From: an uncultured Bacilli bacterium | GTDB lineage: Bacteria; Bacillota_I; Bacilli_A; RF39; UBA660 | Assembly: GCA_910586865.1 (NCBI GenBank) | Contig: CAJUIY010000012.1 | Coordinates: 1-41,994 of the forward strand | Direction of reading: 5' to 3' | Length of the DNA: 41,994 bases | Translations under genes and position numbers: made by a program | In this document: piece after piece, positions 14,216 through 22,149 of the stretch | Numbering within the stretch: position 1 is the first letter of the stretch | Layout of the letters: the number at the start of each line of letters is the position of its first letter | Notes under the pieces: model-generated | The model's database searches: none | The model's input: only the letters and a program-made list of their open reading frames with translations | What the model was told of the DNA's origin: nothing

Positions 14216-14908
14216 CTATTTTTCATTCCCTTCCATTAATTTATATAAATTAAAATTGAATTCATTTAGTAAGTAATTAAAATGTTGTTTTACTATTTTT
14301 AATAATGCAATTAAGCTTTCTTTCTTTTCAATTTGTTTCGTATTTCTAATAGTATTGAGTATTTCATAAACATTTTTAAAGTTGTATTCTAAATAGGATA
14401 AGTAGGCATCATTATCAATGTTTTTCCAAAGTGATTTAATATCTTCTCTTATTAAGGAATTTATAATGTCACAAGTAGTTTTAAAATATTCCAGATACTT
14501 CCAATAATTAGTTGGCATATGGTAAAGATAATAATTAATGACATTACCATAATCATAATATAATGGATGGTTATACTGCTTTAATTTATTAATTACATCA
14601 TCCGATAACCCTATTTCTTGATATATTTGACTATTTATTTCTTCTACTTCTTGAATATTATCATTTAACAAAAAATCATAAGAAATATTTTTTAGCTTTT
14701 CATTGCCAGAAGTCTGGCATACCTTAATGATGGTACTTAACGTTTCAATAGTAGGTGCAATCGTATTTTTACCATTAATAGCATTAAGAATAGTAGGTTT
14801 TGAAATAGAAGGACTAAAAATTCTACATGCACTTAAAAATTCTGTTTTATTCATACCTAATTCGTGCAAAATATATTTTAATTTATAAGATAATTCTTGG
14901 TTATTCAT
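14216..14908 (-). CDS. XRE-like helix-turn-helix regulator with long C-terminal domain
   Basis: Residues 5-70 carry a divergent XRE-type helix-turn-helix (LKYILHELGMNKTEFLSACRI, then ISKPTILNAINGKNTIAPTIETLSTIIKVCQ). The remaining 160 residues are helical with many Tyr and Asn and may sense a ligand or dimerise. It is the first gene of the island train and probably its regulator. The promoter TTTACT-17-TATAAT (14936-14964) contains the inverted repeat TTTACATGAAAGTAAA over its -35 region. A palindromic 20-mer (14989-15008) lies just upstream. Both are candidate autoregulatory sites. AAGGAGAG supports the start. Confidence 0.7.
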   Translation of the reverse strand: MNNQELSYKLKYILHELGMNKTEFLSACRIFSPSISKPTILNAINGKNTIAPTIETLSTIIKVCQTSGNEKLKNISYDFLLNDNIQEVEEINSQIYQEIGLSDDVINKLKQYNHPLYYDYGNVINYYLYHMPTNYWKYLEYFKTTCDIINSLIREDIKSLWKNIDNDAYLSYLEYNFKNVYEILNTIRNTKQIEKKESLIALLKIVKQHFNYLLNEFNFNLYKLMEGNEK

Positions 14909-14935
14909 AACTACTCTCCTTCTTTGTTTATATAC

Positions 14936-14964
14936 ATTATATTTAATCTTTACATGAAAGTAAA
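14936..14964 (-). promoter_or_regulatory. Promoter and candidate operator of the XRE-like gene
   Basis: TTTACT (14959-14964) and TATAAT (14936-14941) on the minus strand, 17 nt apart. The inverted repeat TTTACATGAAAGTAAA (14949-14964) overlaps the -35 box. Confidence 0.5.
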
Positions 14965-14988
14965 TGAAATTTTACAGCAAACAAAAAA

Positions 14989-15008
14989 AGTAAAGTCTTT
15001 TTTACTTT
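14989..15008. promoter_or_regulatory. Palindromic 20-mer, copy 2 (possible island operator)
   Basis: AGTAAAGTCTTTTTTACTTT matches 10747-10766 at 19 of 20 positions and extends to AAAAAGTAAA/TTTACTTTTT arms here. It could equally act as a weak AT-rich terminator hairpin. Confidence 0.4.
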
Positions 15009-15050
15009 TTAATGAATTTTACATTGCAAACATAATTCTTTTAAAAATGG

Positions 15051-15143
15051 TCCCCCTTTTAACTGTATATTCTTTCATTTTTTTAATTCATAAAAGTATA
15101 GGAAAAAAACTTGCATATACACTAGCTTTTCGTGTATTTCCTC
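15051..15143 (-). pseudogene. Right copy of the junction: dead LysM gene start
   Basis: On the minus strand ATG 15076-15078 begins MKEYTV exactly as the LysM gene at 6733 does. A one-base loss relative to the intact gene then turns QKGDTLYG into KRGTIFKR, and the frame stops soon after. Similarity to the LysM gene ends near 15051. The leader and hairpin (15103-15130) match the left copy. The ribosome site is lost (GAATTAAAA instead of GAGGTGAAA), so it is not expected to be translated. Confidence 0.7.
15103..15130 (-). terminator. Terminator of the glycosyltransferase at 15166
   Basis: Minus strand AAAAGCTAG-(loop)-CTTG-like arm with a T run, 36 nt after the stop. It is a slightly decayed twin of the hairpin at 6758-6787. 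Confidence 0.55.
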
Positions 15144-15165
15144 TTCCACCAAAATTTTTTGTTCG

Positions 15166-16113
15166 TTATTTTCTTAAATCTTTTTCTGTTTCTTTCACAA
15201 TATAAATGGGTCTTTTCTTTGTCTCTAGATAAGTTTTGGCTAGATACTGACCAATGATTCCCATACATAGTAGTTGAATACCACTTACAAATAATAAGAT
15301 ACATACCATACTTGGCCATCCTCCTACAGGATCTCCAAAGACAAGTGTTTTAATGACTATACCAATAATAGCTATAAAAGAAATAATACACATTAAAATC
15401 CCTAAGATAGAAGCTAAGGAAAGAGGGGCCGTTGTAAAGGCAACAATTCCTTCTATCGCATATTTCACTAATTTCCAAAAAGACCATTTTGTCTCTCCTG
15501 CCACTCTTTTTACATTTTCATACTCTAACCATTTTGTGTCGTAACCAACAAAACTAAAAAGTCCTTTCGAATAGCGATTATACTCTCTTAAAGAGATAAT
15601 AGAATCTACCACACATCTTTTCATCAAACGGTAATCTCTCGCGCCATCTACCATCTCAACTTTCGACATTTTATTAATAATTTTATAAAACCATCTAGCA
15701 AAAAAACTTCTGATTGGTGGTTCTCCTTTTCTGGTTACTCTTCTAGTTCCAACCGAATCATATCCTTCCTTTTTTATCACAGCAAGCATTTCTGGTAACA
15801 TACTAGGTGGATCTTGTAAATCCGCATCCATTAACGTGACATAATCTCCCGTTGCATTTTCAAGACCTGCAAACATGGCAGACTCTTTTCCAAAGTTTCT
15901 AGAAAAAGAAAGAAAGCGAACTCTTTTATCCTTTTTTGCCAAATCTTTTATCAAACTTAAGGTATTATCTTTGGACCCATCATTAACGAAAATAAATTCA
16001 AATTCATTATCTTTCATTTCTTTCGTAACTGTTATCATTTCTTTATAAAAAATGGGAATGGTTTGTTCTTCATTATAACAAGATACAATGACACTTATTT
16101 TTTCTTTTTTCAT
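15166..16113 (-). CDS. GtrB/DPM1-type GT2 glycosyltransferase with two membrane helices
   Basis: It is expected to transfer a sugar from a nucleotide sugar to undecaprenyl phosphate at the inner face of the membrane. It has 315 residues from the ATG behind AGGTG; an upstream ATG has no ribosome site. The GT-A fold shows ISVIVSCYNEE at the start, VNDGSKDNT (43-51) and the catalytic DADLQDPP (97-104), and two C-terminal membrane helices at about 228-250 and 263-290 are typical of the GtrB/ArnC group. It lies after the GtrA gene but has its own candidate promoter (16185-16212), because a terminator closes the gtrA transcript. A dead copy of its last codons survives at 6846. Confidence 0.88.
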   Translation of the reverse strand: MKKEKISVIVSCYNEEQTIPIFYKEMITVTKEMKDNEFEFIFVNDGSKDNTLSLIKDLAKKDKRVRFLSFSRNFGKESAMFAGLENATGDYVTLMDADLQDPPSMLPEMLAVIKKEGYDSVGTRRVTRKGEPPIRSFFARWFYKIINKMSKVEMVDGARDYRLMKRCVVDSIISLREYNRYSKGLFSFVGYDTKWLEYENVKRVAGETKWSFWKLVKYAIEGIVAFTTAPLSLASILGILMCIISFIAIIGIVIKTLVFGDPVGGWPSMVCILLFVSGIQLLCMGIIGQYLAKTYLETKKRPIYIVKETEKDLRK

Positions 16114-16184
16114 CCTAACACCTACTTCTTCTTTAACATATAAAGGAAACCAATACTTTTTCATTAAGCTATTTTGCTACTAAT

Positions 16185-16212
16185 AGTATATCACTAATCA
16201 GATTGACTGCAA
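16185..16212 (-). promoter_or_regulatory. Predicted promoter of the GtrB-type gene
   Basis: TTGCAG (16207-16212) and TATACT (16185-16190) on the minus strand, 16 nt apart, directly after the terminator of the GtrA gene. Confidence 0.45.
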
Positions 16213-16214
16213 AG

Positions 16215-16237
16215 AAAAAAAGTCCTTTCAAAGACTT
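16215..16237 (-). terminator. Terminator of the GtrA gene
   Basis: AAGTCTTT pairs with AAGGACTT (hairpin 16220-16237, including the stop codon region) and is followed by a T run on the minus strand. Confidence 0.65.
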
Positions 16238-16628
16238 ATTCCAAAAACATTTTCCTCGTGATAAAATTAAAGACCATGACAATAGCAGTTGCAATAATTT
16301 TAACGATTAAATAATGAATATGAGCTATATCGGTACCAATATACATGATGATTTCTGTTAGGATTAATCCTACGATACTTAATAAAATAAAGATTATAAA
16401 ATTCTTTTTCTTATCTTTTTCTTTATCCACATCAAATACCCAGATAATACTTAGGATATAATTAAAGATTACAGAGATTGAAAAAGCAATCGCTGATGAT
16501 ACTAAGATTGGAAGATGAAGTACTTCTCTACATAATATTAAGATAGCATAATCAATAACAAAGGCTAAACCTCCAGCGATACCAAATCGAAAGATTTGGA
16601 CCAATAATTTCTTTTTGTTTTCTTTCAT
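16236..16628 (-). CDS. GtrA-family membrane protein
   Basis: It has 130 residues and four membrane helices (about 9-30, 36-58, 73-95 and 102-124) with the family signature FRFGIAGGLAFVIDYAI near the start and FNFITRKMFLE at the end. GtrA-family proteins are thought to flip undecaprenyl-phosphate sugars outward. It stands between two GT2 enzymes and a DUF2142 protein, which together could form a three-part side-chain glycosylation module. Confidence 0.9.
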   Translation of the reverse strand: MKENKKKLLVQIFRFGIAGGLAFVIDYAILILCREVLHLPILVSSAIAFSISVIFNYILSIIWVFDVDKEKDKKKNFIIFILLSIVGLILTEIIMYIGTDIAHIHYLIVKIIATAIVMVFNFITRKMFLE

Positions 16629-16641
16629 AACATACTCATTT

Positions 16642-17580
16642 CTATTTATTTTTCTTTGTATTTATTAAAATAAGTTCAAATAATTGTCTATTTTTCTTTA
16701 CTACCACCTCTAAGATAATACCACAGATAAACATTAAAATAGCAATCATTAACATAAATCCTGAAAATATCAGAGTTGGATACCTTGGTACTAATCCAGT
16801 TTTGAAATACTCCACAAATACAGGTACACCAAAGACTAGAGAGATAATGAAAAACAATAGACTGACTAGACTAAAAAATACCGTTGGTTTATATTCTTTA
16901 AATAAACGTGCTATCGTTTTTAGTACTTTAAATCCATCACTAAATGTATTTAATTTTGATTCACTTCCTGCTGGACGATCTCGATAATCAACTGGAATTT
17001 CTTTTAATAGAAAGTTCTTATCCAAGGCATGAATTGTCATCTCTGTTTCAATTTCAAATCCTTTTGATAGAACAGGGAAAGTTTTTACAAAATCATAACT
17101 AAAAGCACGGTATCCTGTCATGATATCTCTTACATTACTTTTAAAAAGCTTATTAATTAAGCCTCTTACTAATACATTTCCAAAATTATGAAAGGGTCTC
17201 TTATTCTCTGTAAAATAAGTGGATGATAGACGGTCTCCAATGACCATATCTGCTTTCTTTTCTAGAATTAAATTACACATTTCTTTGGCATGAGTAGCAG
17301 GATAGGTATCATCTCCATCAATCATTAGATAGCAATCCGCATCAATATCTTTAAACATACTTCTAATAACATTACCTTTTCCTTGGCGATACTCATATTT
17401 TACAATAGCTCCCGCTTTTTTTGCAATACTAGCCGTGTTATCAGTCGAATTATTGTCATAAACATAAATATCCGCATCTGGTAATGCTTTTTTATAATCT
17501 TTCACTACTTTCTCTACTGTCTTTTCCTCGTTGTAACAAGGTATTAAAACAGCTATTTTTTCTTGTTCTTTTTTTTTCAT
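16642..17580 (-). CDS. Membrane-anchored GT2 glycosyltransferase
   Basis: The protein has 312 residues from the ATG behind AGGAGTG; the longer frame has no ribosome site. Features are IAVLIPCYNEEKTV, NNSTDNT and the metal-binding IDGDDTYP near residue 88, followed by MTGYRAFSYDFVK, the acceptor-side motif of the dolichol/undecaprenyl-phosphate glucosyltransferase group. Two C-terminal membrane helices lie at about 234-258 and 270-292. It sits just after the DUF2142 gene and before GtrA, so it probably makes the lipid-linked sugar used by that module. Confidence 0.87.
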   Translation of the reverse strand: MKKKEQEKIAVLIPCYNEEKTVEKVVKDYKKALPDADIYVYDNNSTDNTASIAKKAGAIVKYEYRQGKGNVIRSMFKDIDADCYLMIDGDDTYPATHAKEMCNLILEKKADMVIGDRLSSTYFTENKRPFHNFGNVLVRGLINKLFKSNVRDIMTGYRAFSYDFVKTFPVLSKGFEIETEMTIHALDKNFLLKEIPVDYRDRPAGSESKLNTFSDGFKVLKTIARLFKEYKPTVFFSLVSLLFFIISLVFGVPVFVEYFKTGLVPRYPTLIFSGFMLMIAILMFICGIILEVVVKKNRQLFELILINTKKNK

Positions 17581-17593
17581 CTTTACCACACTC

Positions 17594-19108
17594 CTAATAT
17601 GAACACATAATATATGAAATTGCATAAATATTTTCAAATATCATAAATAGCAATAAATAATAATGTTGATTTTCATCTTTGATTTTAGTAGAAAAACTAC
17701 TATTAGTTAATCCTAATAGGAGATACATAATAATTGGAATAAAGTATCTTCCTTGTACTCCTTCTATGGTAGACGAACCCACTGCCGTCCAATCCAGATA
17801 AAGACTAGTAAACGTTAATAAAGTAATCGATAAGAAGATAAATAAACATAGAATTCTTGTAAAGTTATCAAACTTCACATCCTTATGATCACATAAAGTT
17901 AAAATCACTAAAATAACGATATTAGCAAAAATATAAATACATGATAAAGTAATATTAAATAGTGCTAAACTTTGACCTAACATTCCAGTAATATATGCAT
18001 TTAAATATAGAGAAATGGTATTTAATAAAACACTTGCATAACGGAAAGGATTTTTTATCATTAATTCCAGTTGAACATCAGGATTTGCTCTTCCTTCTAT
18101 TGTTAATAAAAAGTCAGAAGCAATCGTTAGCCATACTAAATTAGCAATCACAACTAGAAATAATATAATACCAATCGAAATATATTTTTGCTTCCTACTT
18201 TGAAAACGTTCTTTTGGAATAGCAAATAATAATAAACAAATTGGCAAGTAGACAATTTTACATAGTGCCATAACCATGGATAAGAAACCAAGCCATACGA
18301 TTTGTTTTTTAGAAAGAACTTCTTTTTGTCGATACCTAATGTCTAAGATAGCAGCCATTAATGCAAAAGATGTAGCAATCGTTAAGGAATCAGCTGATAT
18401 CGAAATAGCTAATTGAAAAGTAATTGGTAACATAGCAATAAACATTAGAGTAAGCTTTTTAAATGGCATATGCTTCATTGCATAATAAAGTAATAAAGAA
18501 AAAACAATAAAATTACAAAGTCTTGCAAGATAAGTCCAGAAAATAACAGGTAGATTCAGTATCTTTCCTATCATAATCCCCACTGCTTGAGGTGTATAAC
18601 AAACAAAGGAATACATCGATATATTCGTAAACCCATATGGTTTTGTCTTTCCTTTTTTATCATTTTTTACTTTTAGATTATCAATCGTTGTTTTATAATC
18701 ATGTTGATCTAGTACAATTACTTTTTCTATTTGTTTGGTTATTTCTGTTCCACCAACTGTTGTTCCGATTCCTGTTTTATACTTGGTGGATACCAAATGA
18801 CCATTTGATATTTCATAGGCTCTCATAAAGTGATTTACTTCATCAGGTAAGGAACATACAGGAAAAGAAAATAAATAAAATAATCCTATCATGAAAAAGC
18901 AGACTATAAATTTATTTACAAATTCCCATTTTTTTATTTTTTGATGTTGTAAAAATCCCAAAAGTACTAAAGTAAGTATCACGGATAAAATACTAGTAAT
19001 AAGAAACCTACTATTCATTTTTCTATATACAATTAAATTTAGAGAAATATTTAATAAAATAAAAAATATAATTCCACCTATTTTTATTATTTTTTCTTTT
19101 TTCTTCAT
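17594..19108 (-). CDS. DUF2142 polytopic membrane protein
   Basis: The product has about 504 residues and at least ten membrane helices. The signature CSLPDEVNHFMRAYEIS lies after the first helices, and FLDWTAVGSSTIEGVQGRYF-type text (with LYLDWTAVGSSTIEGVQGRY) lies near the end, both typical of DUF2142. The family looks like GT-C glycosyltransferases, with an acidic pair in the first outside loop, and occurs in surface-glycan loci. It probably transfers a lipid-linked sugar outside the membrane. The ATG after AAAGGTGATGAAG was chosen; an in-frame GTG and ATG lie within 9 bases upstream. It is the first gene of the DUF2142-GT2-GtrA set. Confidence 0.85.
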   Translation of the reverse strand: MKKKEKIIKIGGIIFFILLNISLNLIVYRKMNSRFLITSILSVILTLVLLGFLQHQKIKKWEFVNKFIVCFFMIGLFYLFSFPVCSLPDEVNHFMRAYEISNGHLVSTKYKTGIGTTVGGTEITKQIEKVIVLDQHDYKTTIDNLKVKNDKKGKTKPYGFTNISMYSFVCYTPQAVGIMIGKILNLPVIFWTYLARLCNFIVFSLLLYYAMKHMPFKKLTLMFIAMLPITFQLAISISADSLTIATSFALMAAILDIRYRQKEVLSKKQIVWLGFLSMVMALCKIVYLPICLLLFAIPKERFQSRKQKYISIGIILFLVVIANLVWLTIASDFLLTIEGRANPDVQLELMIKNPFRYASVLLNTISLYLNAYITGMLGQSLALFNITLSCIYIFANIVILVILTLCDHKDVKFDNFTRILCLFIFLSITLLTFTSLYLDWTAVGSSTIEGVQGRYFIPIIMYLLLGLTNSSFSTKIKDENQHYYLLLFMIFENIYAISYIMCSY

Positions 19109-19206
19109 CTTCATCACCTTTTCTTAAGTATACTCTATAAATAATTTTAAGTAAAGACCCTCATCTTCTATCTCTTTTTTATCACTATTCAATTTTTTTA
19201 CATTTC

Positions 19207-20328
19207 TTATTTTACTTGTTCAAGACGCTCAAAAACAGGATCTATCTTTTTATCTATTTTTTTGAAAAATTTTGTTTTAGACAAAAGCAAGAAAATTTTT
19301 TCTCTCATAAACTCTATCAAAGAACACCCTATAAATATAGCTAACGCTACTAAAAATATTTTGATAATGATTTTCCTTGAGAAAATCATTCCTTGACCAT
19401 CAATTCCAAACCAAACATATATATTACTTCTTATATAAGCAGCTTCATGGATAAAATAAACGCCCAATGTTAATCGGCTTATTATATTAACCAATCTACA
19501 TTTAAAATGGAAAGTTCCAAATAATAAGAAAATAGAAAGTGACTGAATAATTACAAGTGGCTTACTATAATAAAACTTTGAAGTTTGTAAAAATGAGGAA
19601 ATAAACTGAATAATACTATTTTCCTTATTTGATAATACTAATGACAAATAGAATAACCCAACATTAAGAAGCCAAGCAAGTAAATAGATAGAAATATAAA
19701 TAAGTCTCTTCTTTGAGATAGAAAATTTACTTAAGAAAGTTTTTACAATGTCATATTTACGAATATACGCTCCAATAAAATATAACAAAATATATTGGTC
19801 AAGTGAGGAACCACTAGCATAATAGGCAAGACTAAAAGTGAAAGCTGGAATAATTGAAAAACAACAAAACATAATAATAATCAATTTTTTTAATTCCTTA
19901 CGACTACAAAAATCGATAATTTTATTTAAATAAGGACTTACTAAATAGACAACAATATAAAATTGTATATACCAATAAGAGGAATAATTATAAAACATTA
20001 TTTTACTTAAGTAATCTGCACTACTATATTCTACTATTCCAGATAAGTATAAAAAGGTATTAATAAAGAAATTATAAAACCAAATTTCTAAAATGAGTGA
20101 AATCAGTTTTTTAAATCTAAACCTCGATTTACTTTGAAAGTAACCAGTTATTAGCATAAATACACTAACATGAACAATAAAAAATAATTCTAGTGCATTC
20201 ATTATGATATTTAAATTACCTACTGTATTTGTTAGTAAGTTCCCATGAATAATAACATGCCAAGCAACAATAAAAAACATTGATACTATTCTTAATAATT
20301 CATAATTAGATTCTCTTACACTCTTCAT
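19207..20328 (-). CDS. Acyltransferase-3-family membrane protein
   Basis: The protein has 373 residues and about ten membrane helices. It opens with RESNYELLRIVSMFFIVAWH, the first helix of acyltransferase-3 proteins with the conserved R and the catalytic H (residue about 24). The family acetylates or acylates sugars of exported polysaccharides from the membrane. It resembles WecH/OafA-type enzymes without the extra SGNH domain. The gene follows two GT2 genes, so its substrate is probably the repeat unit made by this locus. Confidence 0.85.
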   Translation of the reverse strand: MKSVRESNYELLRIVSMFFIVAWHVIIHGNLLTNTVGNLNIIMNALELFFIVHVSVFMLITGYFQSKSRFRFKKLISLILEIWFYNFFINTFLYLSGIVEYSSADYLSKIMFYNYSSYWYIQFYIVVYLVSPYLNKIIDFCSRKELKKLIIIMFCCFSIIPAFTFSLAYYASGSSLDQYILLYFIGAYIRKYDIVKTFLSKFSISKKRLIYISIYLLAWLLNVGLFYLSLVLSNKENSIIQFISSFLQTSKFYYSKPLVIIQSLSIFLLFGTFHFKCRLVNIISRLTLGVYFIHEAAYIRSNIYVWFGIDGQGMIFSRKIIIKIFLVALAIFIGCSLIEFMREKIFLLLSKTKFFKKIDKKIDPVFERLEQVK

Positions 20329-20353
20329 ACTTCTTTCACCTTTTACTATTAAT

Positions 20354-21151
20354 CTACTTTTTATTTTTTTTGATATTATTATTATTCTCTGATTTTGAAT
20401 ATACTCTATTGATTATTTTTGCTACCCAATTTGGCCAAAATTTTTGAAACATTTGAAAATCTTCCTTTGTTCTAATATTATCCTTAATAATAGAAGTAGT
20501 CGTCGATTCTTCATGTATGCGATGCCCCATAATTTTTCTGGGTATATAAACAAAGTTTCCTTTTTCCCTTGATAATTTCTCCCAAGCATACCAATCAACA
20601 TTACATTTAAAATCACAGCGAAACTTTATCTCTGGCACATTTTTCTGCGCAAAGGTAACTGCAGGACAACAAATGGCATTTCCCCACCTAATTGCCCATC
20701 TTTTTATAAATTGAAATTTTGATAAAGAAGAAATCCGAAGTGGAAAAAGTAAAATCCTTTTAATTTTTAAATTTATATTTGAATACTCCTTTTGATCATT
20801 TTTAATTTCATAATAGTCTGTAAATAAAATCAAAGATTTTGGATATTTCTGATATTTTTTTATAACAAACTCTGCATAAGTATCATCATAAATATCATCT
20901 TGATGGGCAATAGTAACCAAATCTGACTTCACACAATTAGAAGCAAAATCAAAATCATAAGAAATTCCTTTTGACTCTTTATTTACAATTATTTCTAATT
21001 TATATTTTTTTGCCATTTTCGTAATAAAATCATTTGGAGTAGATGTTGCAATCACGACATTCGACTTCACACTTTGGTTTAATACTGACTTGATACACTC
21101 CTCTAATTGATTGGACTTTTTATATGCTAATACTACAAAAGTATGCTTCAT
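20354..21151 (-). CDS. GT2-family glycosyltransferase
   Basis: A 265-residue soluble GT-A enzyme. It opens with HTFVVLAYKKSNQLEECIKS and shows the nucleotide-sugar metal motif IAHQDDIYDD (about 86-95) and a C-terminal NVDWYAWEKL segment with the acceptor-side ED/D-W pattern. No membrane helix is present. It is co-transcribed with another GT2 gene 17 nt upstream, and would add one sugar of the repeat unit on the cytoplasmic face. The sugar cannot be predicted. Confidence 0.85.
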   Translation of the reverse strand: MKHTFVVLAYKKSNQLEECIKSVLNQSVKSNVVIATSTPNDFITKMAKKYKLEIIVNKESKGISYDFDFASNCVKSDLVTIAHQDDIYDDTYAEFVIKKYQKYPKSLILFTDYYEIKNDQKEYSNINLKIKRILLFPLRISSLSKFQFIKRWAIRWGNAICCPAVTFAQKNVPEIKFRCDFKCNVDWYAWEKLSREKGNFVYIPRKIMGHRIHEESTTTSIIKDNIRTKEDFQMFQKFWPNWVAKIINRVYSKSENNNNIKKNKK

Positions 21152-21168
21152 TACCTCTTCACCTCTAT

Positions 21169-22149
21169 CTAAATTCTAGCGTATAATTTTAACACTGTTT
21201 TCAATAATTTTACTTTATCAAGCATAACTACTGTCTTTATTATGAAACGGACTTTTAAACTTTCTCCCCTTGGTCTAAATAAGGAAACACCTTGGTACAA
21301 ATCGGATAAACTTTCATCGCAAAGTGATTTTAATTCTTTATAATTGTTATATAGCTGTTCCACATTACTTCCTTTAGCAGTATATAAACTATACCAAATT
21401 AAAGTCTTTAATAGAAAATAGCGCAAATCCTTTTCATCTACTTTTTCCTTGTAACTTTCATACATCGCTAAAATCTTTTTTAAAAGCTTCGTTAGATTTT
21501 GAACATTATTTTTACTATGTTCTTTATGAATAGTATTGGAAACCGATGCTTCATTATATAACCAATTATATCCCACATATGGTATTACCTTTTTCTTGTC
21601 ACTCTTCCAATTAGCACAAATAGAGAAATAAATATCCTCTCCTACTGGAACATCCATATATTTAATCTCATTCTCTATTAAAAATTCTCTTTTAAAGATT
21701 TTTGCCCATGGAGTCTCAAACATATAGTAAGTCCAAGATTCATCTTTATACTTCTTTTGATATAATATCTTTCCTCTCTTATCTACTCTTCTAAAAGAAG
21801 AAACAATATAATCATAATCTTCTTTTTCTATTTCCTTTACTAGTCTTTCTACATAGTCATTATCCACATAGTCATCATTATCTGCAAACACAATATATTT
21901 CCCTGTTGCATAAATAATACCTTTATTTCTAGTTTTTGCTACTCCACAGTTTTCTTGCGAATAAACTATAATTTTTTCTGGATATTTTTCTTCTAACTCT
22001 CTTATCACTTCAAGAGAAGAATCCGTTGAACCATCATTAATTAGTAAAATTTCAATATTTTGATAAGTTCCTATAAGAAAACTTTCTACACATTTCTTTA
22101 TATATTCTTGCGCATTATAAACAGGTATAATAATTGATACTTTATTCAT
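21169..22149 (-). CDS. GT2-family glycosyltransferase
   Basis: The protein has 326 residues from the ATG; an in-frame GTG three codons upstream is less likely. It begins VSIIIPVYNAQEYIKKCVES and carries INDGSTDSS, FADNDDYVD (the DxD-type metal site) and VGEDIYFSI, the classical order for capsule GT2 enzymes. Its start overlaps the last codons of the flippase gene by 8 bp, which indicates coupled translation. It works in the cytoplasm on the lipid-linked intermediate that the flippase would export. Confidence 0.88.
   Translation of the reverse strand: MNKVSIIIPVYNAQEYIKKCVESFLIGTYQNIEILLINDGSTDSSLEVIRELEEKYPEKIIVYSQENCGVAKTRNKGIIYATGKYIVFADNDDYVDNDYVERLVKEIEKEDYDYIVSSFRRVDKRGKILYQKKYKDESWTYYMFETPWAKIFKREFLIENEIKYMDVPVGEDIYFSICANWKSDKKKVIPYVGYNWLYNEASVSNTIHKEHSKNNVQNLTKLLKKILAMYESYKEKVDEKDLRYFLLKTLIWYSLYTAKGSNVEQLYNNYKELKSLCDESLSDLYQGVSLFRPRGESLKVRFIIKTVVMLDKVKLLKTVLKLYARI

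Noticed and set aside
10740..15010. CRISPR arrays or diversity-generating repeats.
   Set aside because: No regularly spaced direct repeats are present anywhere outside the lysozyme gene, and those are coding protein repeats.
19109..19140. TTTACT-17-TATACT as a promoter for the DUF2142 gene at 17594.
   Set aside because: The predicted transcript start would fall on the ribosome site, leaving no usable leader.
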